Source of the DNA: Mitsuaria sp. 7
Lineage (GTDB): Bacteria; Pseudomonadota; Gammaproteobacteria; Burkholderiales; Burkholderiaceae_C
NCBI RefSeq assembly: GCF_001653795.1
Contig: NZ_CP011514.1
Location: 4,420,279 to 4,484,278, forward strand
Direction of reading: 5' to 3'
DNA: 64,000 bases
In this document: positions 25,764 to 34,572 of the stretch, piece by piece
Layout: each line of letters starts with the position of its first letter
Numbering within the stretch: the stretch's first letter is position 1
The notes under the pieces: model-generated
Database searches by the model: none
The model's input: only the letters and a program-made list of their open reading frames with translations
What the model was told of the DNA's origin: nothing
Program-made: the position numbers and the translations under genes

Positions 25764-26813
25764 ATGAAAATTCCACTCGTCTTTGATGGCCGCCAGGGCG
25801 ACACCGCGGGGCTGACCATTGGGGCCGATGCGGATGGGTCCACAGTGAATTGGCCAGAGTTAGGCATCTCGATCAGTCACAAAGGAACAGCTGATGAACC
25901 AGACTTCTCGGATGTTGGAGAGAGGACGCCGCAGCTCCGGATTCATGGTCGAACCGGGCTCACCATAGACAACTACAGCGAATTTCTCCTGCAGGATCTC
26001 ATGTCGATGGACGAGTTCAGATTTGGTTCTGTAGAAGTGTCATTTGGTCACCCGACTCCGTTGTTCCGGTACATGTTTGAGCGCTATCGCCATCGCAAAT
26101 ACATGGGCGAATGGTCCGACCTAACGTCTTGCCGCATCCTCGGGGCGCATCCCGACGACGTGGAACTGGTTCTCCTCAACGCGTTCAACAAGTACGAAGA
26201 GCGGCACGACGTTCTGCCTCAACCTAGCGAAATTCTTGAGTTTGATTGGGTGGCTTGGGAGGCGTCGGACGAGGAGGAGACGGAAGAGGAGGAAGAGGAG
26301 GAGGGCGCGGTGTTCGACCCTGCCATCCCTTCGGACGTGGAACCCCTACGCTGCTTCTTTTACGCCAAAAGCGCTGCGGATCCCGCCGCAGCTTGCATCC
26401 AGTTCTATCGGGTGCTGGAGTTCTATGCATTCCTGTCTCTCACGAGGAGCTTGTCAGCACTGCGACGCGATGCGAATGTGTCAGATCGAGAGTTCCTGTT
26501 TAAATCGGCTCAACTCCTCAGCAAGGACGAACAGAGTTCGATCGTTAGGCTCGTTGTTGAGCTGTCAACCAAAGAGCTGTTGGACTTTGCAGCAGGCGAA
26601 GGACTGATCACCCGCTCAGACAGATCGCTCTTAGGTAGCAGCCTGTACCAATTTCGGAATTCAATCGTGCATGCGAAGCAGGATCAGCGCGCGCCAGTCA
26701 CCGTCGACTCAATTATTGGTTCGTCGAGCACAACGAAGGCCTGGAAGCGCGTTCTTCAGCAGTTGGCTCAGAAGGCGCTTGGCAAGCACTCTTCGGTCCG
26801 GCATCTGACCTAA
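25764..26813 (+). CDS. Unknown protein with C-terminal HEPN-like motif
   Basis: I do not recognise the family. The 349-residue protein has a beta-rich N-terminal half (residues 1-165), a strongly acidic linker (EEETEEEEEEEG, about 170-182) and a helical C-terminal half. There YQFRNSIVHAK contains R298-x4-H303, the R-x4-6-H signature of HEPN ribonucleases, within a plausible long-helix context. It lies 44 bases after the helicase gene on the same strand with no terminator between, so it is likely the third gene of the defence operon. Its role could be an RNA-cutting effector or a toxin kept in check by the nuclease-helicase pair. Both are inference. Confidence 0.7.
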   Translation: MKIPLVFDGRQGDTAGLTIGADADGSTVNWPELGISISHKGTADEPDFSDVGERTPQLRIHGRTGLTIDNYSEFLLQDLMSMDEFRFGSVEVSFGHPTPLFRYMFERYRHRKYMGEWSDLTSCRILGAHPDDVELVLLNAFNKYEERHDVLPQPSEILEFDWVAWEASDEEETEEEEEEEGAVFDPAIPSDVEPLRCFFYAKSAADPAAACIQFYRVLEFYAFLSLTRSLSALRRDANVSDREFLFKSAQLLSKDEQSSIVRLVVELSTKELLDFAAGEGLITRSDRSLLGSSLYQFRNSIVHAKQDQRAPVTVDSIIGSSSTTKAWKRVLQQLAQKALGKHSSVRHLT

Positions 26814-27000
26814 CCGAAGGAGCAAGCGCGGCGACTAAGCGCTGGATTTTCTTATTCGGAACTGGACTGCTGAAGAGCATTTCAATTGACGGGAACAGCA
26901 TTCAATTGATAGAGCGCAGGATAAGACGACTCCCGACCCTAATGCTCAAAGCATCATTTTTGATAAGAACAGAGCCAGCTCCGACGATCTATTGCAGCCT
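26814..27000. promoter_or_regulatory. Spacer with two TTCAATTGA repeats 20 bp apart
   Basis: TTCAATTGA occurs at 26881-26889 and 26901-26909, so two TCAATTGA palindromes lie on the same face of the helix. They are about 92-120 bases before the next gene. This suggests a separate, regulated promoter for the last island gene. No terminator with a T-run is obvious. Confidence 0.45.
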
Positions 27001-28326
27001 ATGAGCCCGATCCTTAGTCAAATTGCAAGGTTAACGAAATCGATCTACACAGGCCACGCTGACTCGGATACATCGAATCAGCCTTCCGCACAATTCTTCG
27101 CCGGTCGCAAGACGGGCGATCCCTTCCGCTCACGAATTGGGCTCTCGTGGAGATATGGGAAAGACACCAACTCAGCATTACGCAACCTCAGTCGACTTCT
27201 GGTTCGAAGCGACGCGCAGTACAAGAATTTTGACAAAAGAACTATGCGGGCCAGCCTGACAGAAACGCTTCAAGAAATATGCTTGGAAAAATCCATCTTT
27301 GATACAGATTTGCTGATGTTTGGCGGGGCTCGTTCACTCTTCCAGTGCCGGTCGATTCAAACGCCTGTCCCACAGTTTTTAAGTCGCATTGAGACAGAGT
27401 TTCGTAACACCATGAACTCAAAGCTGGGGCGCTTCTGCACGATCCATAGCTTGCCTCGGGTTGTGGGCATCAACTTGGATCTAGCCCAGTTTCAAATCAA
27501 AATTATTGACATAGCGTCAGCAGAAGATTGGCAGCATGTACTCGGCGCAGGCTACGCGACGGGCGGTTGGACTCCGCTGAATCCACACATCAACGGACGG
27601 ACCGACTCCACATTTAGCCCTCCGAACACTACCAAATCTTTGTTCATCTCAGAGGATGATGGTACAGCTGCAGGTTGTAAGTCAGAGGCGGAGATCAAGT
27701 TCCGTTGTTTGGCCGCAGTCTTATACGCTGTCTACTGCGAAAATGTTGAGTTCCCTCCAATGAGGGCAACGGCGGACGCTTCGACCTTTTGCGTTCAATT
27801 TCCGCATCAGTCAAACTTTGAGCGCAGCTATCTGAGATCCCAAATTCGGCCAATACTTCCATTCTTTGGCGCTCCAATGGTCATTTCAAATATAATGACC
27901 CAAGAAATCCAGATTTGGTATCAAGCGCTTGCCGAATGCGATACCCAGTCCCATGCGAGAATTCAAAAGGGGGCCCACTTTTTCAACTTGGCTTTGAATG
28001 ACCAAGGAATTCAAGCATTCGTCAATTACTTTGTCGCTCTAGACGCCATATTTGGTGTGCGGGGCTCTGTCGAAAGATCGATCCTTGACGGTATCGCAAG
28101 CCTAGGGCTAGGGCCGCAGATTGGCCAAAAGACCGCATGGCTTTTTGAGCTGCGCAATGAGTTGGTACATGGCGGTAGCAGGCGCGTTGAAGAATGGCCA
28201 CGCTATGAACGCTATTGCGAGCACTTCGATACCGAGCCAATGGATGACATGGCAACCATCGCAAGGATGGTGATACGCAGAGCTTCTCGCGTGTTCTCTC
28301 GGCGGCAACCAGCCCCGGTGCCCTGA
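27001..28326 (+). CDS. ApeA-like HEPN-domain protein
   Basis: About 441 residues, of unknown function in the N-terminal two-thirds. The C-terminal 120 residues have the pattern of ApeA-like HEPN domains: a long helix (QAFVNYFVALDAIFGV), the segment SVERSILDGIASLGLG, and LFELRNELVHGG with R385-x4-H390, then a W-x-x-Y motif. HEPN proteins of this type are often tRNA- or mRNA-cutting effectors in abortive infection. This is the most AT-rich gene in the window. The ATG at 27001 is chosen over a TTG at 26992; neither has a good ribosome binding site. It follows the other HEPN-like gene by 187 bases. Confidence 0.72.
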   Translation: MSPILSQIARLTKSIYTGHADSDTSNQPSAQFFAGRKTGDPFRSRIGLSWRYGKDTNSALRNLSRLLVRSDAQYKNFDKRTMRASLTETLQEICLEKSIFDTDLLMFGGARSLFQCRSIQTPVPQFLSRIETEFRNTMNSKLGRFCTIHSLPRVVGINLDLAQFQIKIIDIASAEDWQHVLGAGYATGGWTPLNPHINGRTDSTFSPPNTTKSLFISEDDGTAAGCKSEAEIKFRCLAAVLYAVYCENVEFPPMRATADASTFCVQFPHQSNFERSYLRSQIRPILPFFGAPMVISNIMTQEIQIWYQALAECDTQSHARIQKGAHFFNLALNDQGIQAFVNYFVALDAIFGVRGSVERSILDGIASLGLGPQIGQKTAWLFELRNELVHGGSRRVEEWPRYERYCEHFDTEPMDDMATIARMVIRRASRVFSRRQPAPVP

Positions 28327-28586
28327 TCACCTGCCGTCGCCGCTGTCCGTGCAATGCAAGTCGGCCCAGGCGCCTGTCTCATTCGCTACGGTCGCTGTCC
28401 GATACGTGATGTAGTCCGGTGTCATTGGCAGGGCCGGGCTTCGCAGCGTCATCGTGATGGGCCACCACGAATCACGTCATTGATCGCCAAACGAAACGCT
28501 CGCTTTTGGCTTTCTCTTGACGGCCGAATCGCCTCCAGAAAAGCCTGAGACGATTTAGGTTTTAGGTCGGGTTCACCTGCAACCGC
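28327..28586. other. Gene-free right boundary of the island
   Basis: About 260 bases between the HEPN gene and the convergent TRAP permease gene. GC content returns to the local norm across it. I see no gene, no convincing terminator and no repeat matching the left boundary. Confidence 0.5.
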
Positions 28587-29948
28587 TCAATGCGGTGCCG
28601 CAACCGCCCCCATCACCAAATCCGGCAACCCCGTCGCGATGCTCGGGAAGATGCAGATCAGCAGCACGGCCAGCAGCATGAGGACGACAAACGGCAACAC
28701 CCCCCAAATGATGTCCCGCAGATCGATATCCGGCGCGATGTTCTTGATCACGAAGATGTTCAACCCCACCGGCGGGTGAATCAGCCCCGTCTCCATCACG
28801 ATCGTCATCAGGATCCCGAACCAGATCAGGTCGAACCCCGCTGCCTTCAGCGGCGGCAGGATGATGGGCGCGGTCATCAGGATGATGCTCACCGGCGGCA
28901 GGAAGAAGCCCAGCAGGATGACCATCAGCAGCACTGCCGCCAGCAGCACCCACTTGGACAGGTGCATGCCGACGATCCACTCCGCCACCGCCTGGCTGAT
29001 GTGCAGGTAGCTCATCACGTACGAGAACAGCAGCGACATGCCGATGATGAACATCAGCATGGTCGACTCCTTCAAGGTCGACGTGAGGATGGGCGCCACG
29101 TCCCGCGGCCGCCACACACCGTAGATCACCGCGATCAACCCCAGCGCCAGCAGCGCGCCCAGACCCGCCGTCTCCGACGGCGTCGCGAAGCCGCCGTACA
29201 GCGCCACCATGACGCCGATCAGCAGCAGCACGAAGGGCACGACGCGCGGCAGCATCTCGAACTTCTGACGCGTGGTGAAGGTCTCCTTCGACAGCAGTGC
29301 TGAAGCCGCGCCCGTGCGCTTGTATTCGGCCTCGGCCAGCGCGTACTCCTTGCGGTAGCGCAGCGCCGCGTAGACGGCGAACAGCACCACCAGCAGCACG
29401 CCCGGCGCAATGCCCGCCAGGAACAACCGCCCCAGCGACTGCTCCGCCGCCACCGCGTACAGGATCATCGTGATCGACGGCGGCAGCAGGATGCCCAAGG
29501 TCCCGCCGGCCGCGATGATGCCGGCCGCGAAGCCGGGCGAGTAGCCACGCTTGCGCATCTCCGGGATGCCGGCGCTGCCGATGGCCGAGCAGGTGGCCGG
29601 GCTGGAGCCGGCCATCGCCGCGAACAGCGCGCAGGCGAAGACGTTGGCGATGCCCAAGCCGCCGGGGATGCGCCCCATCCAGACGTGCATCGCCGCGTAC
29701 AAGTCCTGCCCCGCCCGGGACTTGCCGATGGCCGCCCCCTTCAGGATGAAGAGCGGAATGGAGAGCAGCGTGATGCTGGCCATCTCCTCGTAGACGTTCT
29801 GCGTGACCGTGTCCAGCGCGGACGCCGGCATGAAGAGGGCCATGAACAGCACCGCGACGCTGCCGAGCGCGAACGCGATCGGCGCGCCCGAGAACATGAA
29901 CAGCAGCGTGACGATGCCAAACAGAGAGCCGAGGACGAGCATGCTCAT
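28587..29948 (-). CDS. dctM: TRAP transporter large permease subunit, DctM family
   Basis: Membrane subunit of a sodium-driven tripartite transporter for organic acids. About 453 residues with 12 or more hydrophobic segments. Family blocks are visible: SIPLFILKGAAIGKSRAG, AAMAGSSPATCSAIGSAG and GGTLGILLPPSITMILY. The ATG at 29948 overlaps the stop of the small-permease gene as ATGA, and the long upstream extension of the frame is rejected. It is the last gene of the dctP-dctQ-dctM operon. Substrate cannot be told from the permease; typical ligands are C4-dicarboxylates, keto acids or sugar acids. Confidence 0.93.
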   Translation of the reverse strand: MSMLVLGSLFGIVTLLFMFSGAPIAFALGSVAVLFMALFMPASALDTVTQNVYEEMASITLLSIPLFILKGAAIGKSRAGQDLYAAMHVWMGRIPGGLGIANVFACALFAAMAGSSPATCSAIGSAGIPEMRKRGYSPGFAAGIIAAGGTLGILLPPSITMILYAVAAEQSLGRLFLAGIAPGVLLVVLFAVYAALRYRKEYALAEAEYKRTGAASALLSKETFTTRQKFEMLPRVVPFVLLLIGVMVALYGGFATPSETAGLGALLALGLIAVIYGVWRPRDVAPILTSTLKESTMLMFIIGMSLLFSYVMSYLHISQAVAEWIVGMHLSKWVLLAAVLLMVILLGFFLPPVSIILMTAPIILPPLKAAGFDLIWFGILMTIVMETGLIHPPVGLNIFVIKNIAPDIDLRDIIWGVLPFVVLMLLAVLLICIFPSIATGLPDLVMGAVAAPH

Positions 29949-30520
29949 GCTGCGACTCCCGAGTTGTTTTTCTTGAAGAGCCCGTTGATGCGGGCGGTCA
30001 GTTGAACCAGCAGTTGCAGGCTCAGCAGCGTCATGCCCATCGCCATCAACCCGTACGGGATCCACAGCGGCGGCGCCCAGGACGACGAGGTCGTCTGGCC
30101 CTCGACCCAGGCCTCGTGGAACAGCGTCCAGGACTTCCACGCGAAGAAGGCGCAGAAGGCCGTGCACATCAGGTCCACCAGCGCCAGGCGCAGCCGGTTG
30201 ACCGACCGCGGCAGCAGCCCGGCCATGGCCTCGATGCCCACGTGCCCGCGCAAGGACTGGACGAAGGCGCCGCAGAGGAAGGTCGCCCCGACCAGGCAGA
30301 AGACCGCCGCCTCGTCCTGCCAGTCCGTGGACGCCTTCATCACGTAGCGCGAGACCACGCTGTACGTCAGCACGCACGAGGCCACCAGCAGCGCCAGCAT
30401 GCCCAGCACGACCACACCCTGGTTGATGAGGTGCAGCAGCCGCGCGAGCGGCAGCAGCACGGCCGGCGTGTCGGGGTCGATGCCGGCCACCGCCGGCTTC
30501 AGTTCAAAGCCGTGGCTCAT
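29945..30520 (-). CDS. dctQ: TRAP transporter small permease subunit, DctQ family
   Basis: Four-helix membrane subunit of 191 residues linking the binding protein to DctM. Seen: hydrophobic segments at about residues 35-57, 72-92, 112-130 and 152-172, and the family motif SRYVMKASTDWQDEAA. The gene lies 7 bases after dctP and overlaps dctM by 4 bases, so the three proteins should be made together. A proline-rich N-terminal tail of about 25 residues is longer than usual. Confidence 0.9.
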   Translation of the reverse strand: MSHGFELKPAVAGIDPDTPAVLLPLARLLHLINQGVVVLGMLALLVASCVLTYSVVSRYVMKASTDWQDEAAVFCLVGATFLCGAFVQSLRGHVGIEAMAGLLPRSVNRLRLALVDLMCTAFCAFFAWKSWTLFHEAWVEGQTTSSSWAPPLWIPYGLMAMGMTLLSLQLLVQLTARINGLFKKNNSGVAA

Positions 30521-30527
30521 CGCGATC

Positions 30528-31547
30528 TCACAGCAGCTTCTGGGCGGCCTTGAGGATGGCCGCGCAGGACTCGTTCTTCTCGGCGAAGTCCTTCCACGCG
30601 GTGTCGCGCGCGATGGCCTGCCACTTCTTCAGCGTCGCCTCGTCCATGTCGTAGACCTTGGCGCCGGCCTTCGCATAGATCGCGGCCGCGGCCTTGTCAT
30701 CGGCCTTCGCCGCATCGCGGGCGAAGACCTCCATCTCCGCGCCCACGCCCATGACGATGTCCTGCTGCGCCTTGGGCAGCTTGTTGAAGACCTCCTTGGA
30801 GATCATCAGCGGCTCCAGCATGAACCAGTAGGTGCGCTCGCGGCCCGAGGTCAGGTGCTTGGCGATCTCCTCCAGCTTGAAGGAGATGAAGCTGGTGGAC
30901 GAGGTCATCGCCGCATCCATCGCGCCGGTCTGCATCGCCGCGTAGATCTCGTTGGACGGCAGCGTGATGACCGACGCGCCGGCCTGCTTCAGCATCATGT
31001 CCATCTCGCGGCTGCCGCCGCGCACCTTCAGGCCCTTGGCATCGTCCGGCGTCACCAGCGGACGCGCGCGGCTGGCCACGCCGCCCGCCTGCCAGACCCA
31101 GCTGACGATCATCACGCCCTTGTCGTCCAGCACCTTGGACAGCAGCTTGCCGACCTCCGCCGTCTTCCACGCCGCGCCCTGCTCGTAGCTGGGCACCAGC
31201 GCCGGCATCAGGCCCGCATTGGTCTCGGCCACCTCGCCGCCGGCATAGGACAGCGGCACCAGGCTCATGTCCAGCGCGCCCTTGCGCATGGCCGAGAACT
31301 GGGCGTTGGTCTTCATCAGCGACGAGCCCGGATAGACCGCCGCCTTGAGCGCCCCACCCGACCGCTTTTCCACCTCGGCGGCGAAACGGCGGCACAGCCG
31401 GTCGCGGAAGTCGCCTTCGGTCAGCGTGCCGCTGGGGAACTGGTGAGAGATCTTCAGAGCGCTCGCTTGAGCGTGGGCGGTAGGCAGCCAGAGGGCTGCG
31501 GCAGTGCCGGCGGCGGCACCCATCAACTGGCGTCGAGTCAGGGTCAT
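30528..31547 (-). CDS. dctP: TRAP transporter substrate-binding protein, DctP family
   Basis: Periplasmic solute-binding protein of 339 residues. It carries a twin-arginine-like signal (MTLTRRQLMGAAAG, cleavage near PTAHAQA), implying export in folded form. Family features are visible: ISHQFPSGT, the conserved ligand-carboxylate Arg region LKVRGGSREMDMM, and LPSNEIYAAMQTGAMDA. I prefer the ATG at 31547, with GGAG 9 bases upstream, over the in-frame ATG at 31568. It heads the operon. The 217 bases upstream (31548-31764) contain no gene. Confidence 0.92.
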   Translation of the reverse strand: MTLTRRQLMGAAAGTAAALWLPTAHAQASALKISHQFPSGTLTEGDFRDRLCRRFAAEVEKRSGGALKAAVYPGSSLMKTNAQFSAMRKGALDMSLVPLSYAGGEVAETNAGLMPALVPSYEQGAAWKTAEVGKLLSKVLDDKGVMIVSWVWQAGGVASRARPLVTPDDAKGLKVRGGSREMDMMLKQAGASVITLPSNEIYAAMQTGAMDAAMTSSTSFISFKLEEIAKHLTSGRERTYWFMLEPLMISKEVFNKLPKAQQDIVMGVGAEMEVFARDAAKADDKAAAAIYAKAGAKVYDMDEATLKKWQAIARDTAWKDFAEKNESCAAILKAAQKLL

Positions 31548-31764
31548 GCTTGTCTCCAGGTCCGCCATGGGTGGCGGTATGCGAGCGGAGTGTCAAAGCG
31601 GTACCCGAGGCGATCAATCAACCAGACGTTGCGACCTTTACCTCTGACGAAAGAATCGCGGGCTAACCCTGAGGCCCCAACGGCCCTCCCCTGAGCGGAA
31701 GCGTCATCCGACTCCTGCGACGTGCGACGTACGAGGTGCCGTCAAGGTCGGGCGCACTTCCCGA

Positions 31765-31795
31765 TTGACCTTGCCACAGTGGCAAGGTCCAGCAT
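31765..31795 (+). promoter_or_regulatory. CueR/MerR-type metal-responsive promoter
   Basis: TTGACC (31765-31770) overlaps the perfect dyad ACCTTGCCA-CAG-TGGCAAGGT (31768-31788), and the expected -10 region follows a 19-20-bp spacer (CAGCAT, 31790-31795). The long spacer and ACCTT...AAGGT dyad are hallmarks of MerR-family promoters, especially those of the copper sensor CueR. It drives the cupredoxin gene starting at 31866. No cueR gene is in the window. Confidence 0.8.
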
Positions 31796-31865
31796 GCTCG
31801 CAAGCTCGTTCGCGGCGCTCTCGGTGCCGGCGATGAGCTTCCTGTCCGATGGAAAGGAGAGCCCC

Positions 31866-32357
31866 TTGAAGACATTGCCTCTGTTGACGCTGGCCGCGTT
31901 GATCGCCGCCGCCCCCACTGCCTTCGCCCATGGCGACGAGGACCACGCCCCGCCGCGCAAGTTCGATCCCGCGCAGGTCGAAGTCACCGACTTCGGCCAG
32001 GAGGGCAATCCGAAGAAGGTCTCGCGCACCATCCAGGTCGACATGGCCGACACCATGCGCTTCACGCCGTCGAATCTTGCCGTCAAGCGCGGCGAGACCG
32101 TACGGTTCGTGGTCCGCAACGGGGGTCAGGTCTTGCACGAGATGGTGCTCGGCACCCGGCAGGCCCTGGCTCAGCACGCGGCGCTGATGCGGAAGTTCCC
32201 CGGCATGGCGCACGACGACGCGAACATGGCTCACGTCAAACCCGGCACGAGCGGCGAGATCGTCTGGCAGTTCACCCAGGCCGGAGAGTTCCAGTTCGCC
32301 TGCCTCCTGCCGGGGCACTTTGAAGCGGGGATGGTCGGCCAGCTGGTCGTGAATTGA
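31866..32357 (+). CDS. Periplasmic cupredoxin (CopI-like copper-tolerance protein)
   Basis: Small blue-copper-type protein of about 163 residues, exported by a signal peptide (TLAALIAAAPTAFA, then HGDEDH). Copper ligands fit a plastocyanin/azurin-like site: His in QVLHEMVLG, and Cys, His and Met in ACLLPGHFEAGM near the C-terminus. The mature N-terminus is His/Asp-rich. The overall arrangement resembles CopI of Rubrivivax. I infer a TTG start at 31866, 5 bases after AAGGAGA; an ATG at 31833 would add a leader that spoils the signal peptide. The CueR-type promoter just upstream implies copper induction, and the bufferin genes lie convergently 25 bases away. Confidence 0.88.
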   Translation: MKTLPLLTLAALIAAAPTAFAHGDEDHAPPRKFDPAQVEVTDFGQEGNPKKVSRTIQVDMADTMRFTPSNLAVKRGETVRFVVRNGGQVLHEMVLGTRQALAQHAALMRKFPGMAHDDANMAHVKPGTSGEIVWQFTQAGEFQFACLLPGHFEAGMVGQLVVN

Positions 32358-32382
32358 GCCGACACGGCTCAGCGGACGAGAC

Positions 32383-33174
32383 TCAGCGGACGAGGAACTC
32401 CTCGTCCACCCAGCGACGGAGCAGCGTGCCCAGCTCGGCGACGACATCCAGGTCAGCGCTCGCGTCGGCCAGGTCCGCACACGTTTCGGCGAAGGTGCGA
32501 CCCGCGGCCAGCGCGTCCAGCGCCTGAGCCTCGAGCGGTCTCAGGCTTCTGAAATGCGGCGAGTGGCCGCGCCGCCAGATCAGCAGGTCCAGCGGCGCCG
32601 TCAGCGGCTGCGCGGCCGGCGGCGTCTCGTCGCCGTCGAGCGCCTGCCACAGCGCCAGCGTGTTGAAGGACTGCTTCAGGCGCGCATAGCTGGCCGGCAG
32701 CTGGAGTCGCAGGTCGGCCCAGTCCTCGGGCGCCAGCGACGCCAGGTCGGCCATCGTGAGCGTGGGCGCATCGGCGGCGTCGAAGGCGCTCCGCAGCGCC
32801 CAGTCCAGCGCGGCCAGTTCGCCGATCTCGCCGTCGTCCGGCCACCGCTGCGACAGCCACGGGGCGAAGTCGGCGCCGTACCAGCGCAGACTGAAGTGCT
32901 GAGAGCCGTGGTCCTCGACGAAGGCCAGCGCCTCGCGCTCAAACCACTCGTCGCCAAGGTATCGCCGCGTATGCCCGTAGCTGTCCGCCAGCGTCTCGTG
33001 CAGCCGCGCGCGGTAGGCATGGTGGTAGATGGCCAGGCGTCGCTCCGCGGCGATGCCGGGACCTCGACGCAGCTTCGTGTCGATCTGGCTGGGTTGCCCG
33101 GTCAGGTAGGTCTGCAGCGACTGCTGCAGGTCCAGGAGCTGAAGCGGTTGAAGGGGCTGCTCGATGGCGTTCAT
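32383..33174 (-). CDS. BufC-like protein (DUF2063, putative DNA-binding family)
   Basis: About 263 residues of the family that accompanies MNIO enzymes (HvfC/BufC). The N-terminal domain has [17 protein letters not shown] and [31 protein letters not shown], a typical family block. It is thought to present the precursor peptide to the MNIO enzyme rather than bind DNA. The ATG at 33174 overlaps the stop of the MNIO gene (ATGA). A 13-bp direct duplication (CTCAGCGGACGAG) surrounds the stop codon at 32368-32394. Confidence 0.85.
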   Translation of the reverse strand: MNAIEQPLQPLQLLDLQQSLQTYLTGQPSQIDTKLRRGPGIAAERRLAIYHHAYRARLHETLADSYGHTRRYLGDEWFEREALAFVEDHGSQHFSLRWYGADFAPWLSQRWPDDGEIGELAALDWALRSAFDAADAPTLTMADLASLAPEDWADLRLQLPASYARLKQSFNTLALWQALDGDETPPAAQPLTAPLDLLIWRRGHSPHFRSLRPLEAQALDALAAGRTFAETCADLADASADLDVVAELGTLLRRWVDEEFLVR

Positions 33175-34040
33175 GCGGCCTTCCTTGCGACGTCGCCGGG
33201 CCAAATGCGCGCGGTGATCACGCGGGCCTGATCCAGCTCCACCAGCAGTTCCGGCAACGGGGGAATGTGGTCGTCCCGTTCGATCATCGTCGCCACCGGG
33301 CCGAATCGTCGGAGGGCCTCGGCGTACAGCTGCCAGACCGGCTCGGCCACCGGCTGGTCGTGCGTGTCGATCAGATGGTCGCCGTGGTCGCTGTGGCCGG
33401 CGACGTGGATCTGCTGCACGCGCTCCGCGGGCAAGGCATCGAGGTAGGCGAGCGCATCGAAGCCGTGGTTCGCCGCGCTCACATGGATGTTGTTCACATC
33501 GACCAGCAGCAGGCAGTCGGCACGTCGCGCGACCTCGGCCACGAACTGCGCCTCGGTCAGGCTGGAGTCCGCGTAGTCGAGATAGCTGGAGACGTTCTCC
33601 ACCACCAGCCGGCGGCCGAGCGCGTCCTGCGCCTGACCGATGTTGCGCACCACCACCCGCAGCGCCTCGTCCGTGTAGGGCAAGGGCAGCAGGTCGTGCA
33701 GGTTGCGGCCGTGGACGCCGGTCCAGCACAGGTGATCGGAGATCCAGAGCGGCTCGACGCGACGGGCCAGCGACGCCAGCTGCCGCAGGTAGTCCGCATC
33801 CAGACCGGCCACGGCGCCCAGGTTCATCGAGACGCCATGCATCACCATCGGATACTTCGCGCGGATGCCGTCCAGCATGGCCAGGGGCTTGCCGCCGGGC
33901 ACGAGGTAGTTCTCGGAGATCACCTCCAGCCAGTCGACCGGCTGGGGCGCCTCGAGGAAGTCTCGGTAGTGCGTGCTGCGCAGGCCCAGGCCGAAGCCCG
34001 GGCTCGGCTGCGCGACGCGCGATGCGGGGCCGGGCCTCAT
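33171..34040 (-). CDS. BufB-like MNIO enzyme (DUF692)
   Basis: Multinuclear non-heme iron-dependent oxidative enzyme of 289 residues with a TIM-barrel fold. It is expected to modify cysteines of the neighbouring precursor. Metal-binding His, Asp and Glu residues are seen in [52 protein letters not shown] and IERDDHIPP. The gene starts 4 bases after the precursor gene and overlaps the DUF2063 gene by 4 bases. In bufferin systems this enzyme converts Cys residues to thiooxazoles that bind copper. That chemistry is family knowledge, not shown here. Confidence 0.9.
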   Translation of the reverse strand: MRPGPASRVAQPSPGFGLGLRSTHYRDFLEAPQPVDWLEVISENYLVPGGKPLAMLDGIRAKYPMVMHGVSMNLGAVAGLDADYLRQLASLARRVEPLWISDHLCWTGVHGRNLHDLLPLPYTDEALRVVVRNIGQAQDALGRRLVVENVSSYLDYADSSLTEAQFVAEVARRADCLLLVDVNNIHVSAANHGFDALAYLDALPAERVQQIHVAGHSDHGDHLIDTHDQPVAEPVWQLYAEALRRFGPVATMIERDDHIPPLPELLVELDQARVITARIWPGDVARKAA

Positions 34041-34044
34041 GGGA

Positions 34045-34329
34045 TTACTTCGCGGACAGGTCGCCGATCGTGCCGCCTGCGCTCAGGCACGACGCCGCGC
34101 TCATGCCCTTGAAGCTGTGGCCCTTGCAGACGTTCTGGCCCTTGCAGGCGTTCTCGGTGGTCTTGCAGTCCGCGTTGCCCTTGCACTCGTGCACGCCGTA
34201 GCAATGCACCTTGTCGCTGGCGGCCACGGCCAGACCGCTGCTGCCCTGGGGCGCGGGGGCCGCCTGGACGGACAGGGCGAACATGGCGGCGGCAGCAGCC
34301 AGGGCGGCGGATTGGGTCTTGCTGATCAT
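34045..34329 (-). CDS. BufA1-type bufferin precursor peptide (DUF2282)
   Basis: A 94-residue exported peptide with a signal sequence ([20 protein letters not shown]) and a core with six cysteines in the pattern HCYG, ECKG, DCKT, ACKG, VCKG and SCLS. This is the arrangement of copper-chelating bufferins. The ATG at 34329 is favoured over an in-frame GTG at 34338. It leads a three-gene operon with the MNIO enzyme and DUF2063 genes. Position opposite a copper-induced cupredoxin supports a role in copper buffering in the periplasm. A copper-sensing promoter for this operon is not obvious upstream. Confidence 0.88.
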   Translation of the reverse strand: MISKTQSAALAAAAAMFALSVQAAPAPQGSSGLAVAASDKVHCYGVHECKGNADCKTTENACKGQNVCKGHSFKGMSAASCLSAGGTIGDLSAK

Positions 34330-34464
34330 GGGAGGCACTCCGTAAGAAGGTTCAGGTTGATGAAGCGGAGCGCTCCTGCGCGTTCCGCACCCTTCTATTC
34401 GTAGCCGCCGCGCTTGAGGTTACAGCGCCTCGAAAATTTTCTTTCGTCCGAGGCCCAATGACAA

Positions 34465-34482
34465 AGCCGCCCGAAGGCGGCT
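34465..34482 (-). terminator. Rho-independent terminator of the GH16 gene
   Basis: On the lower strand, AGCCGCC-TTCG-GGCGGCT forms a perfect 7-bp stem with a TTCG loop followed by TTTGTCATT. It lies 91 bases beyond the stop codon of the glucanase gene and between it and the bufferin operon. Confidence 0.75.
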
Positions 34483-34572
34483 CTGCGACAAGACCTCTGT
34501 CGAAGGGCGCGCCCCGGAGAGTTCCGAGGCGCTCCTCTTCAAGCGCTCTCTGCAAGCGCTCAGTTCAAACGC

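Noticed and set aside
22560..28326. Prophage or integrative element
   Set aside because: No integrase, structural gene, tRNA target or flanking direct repeat is visible.
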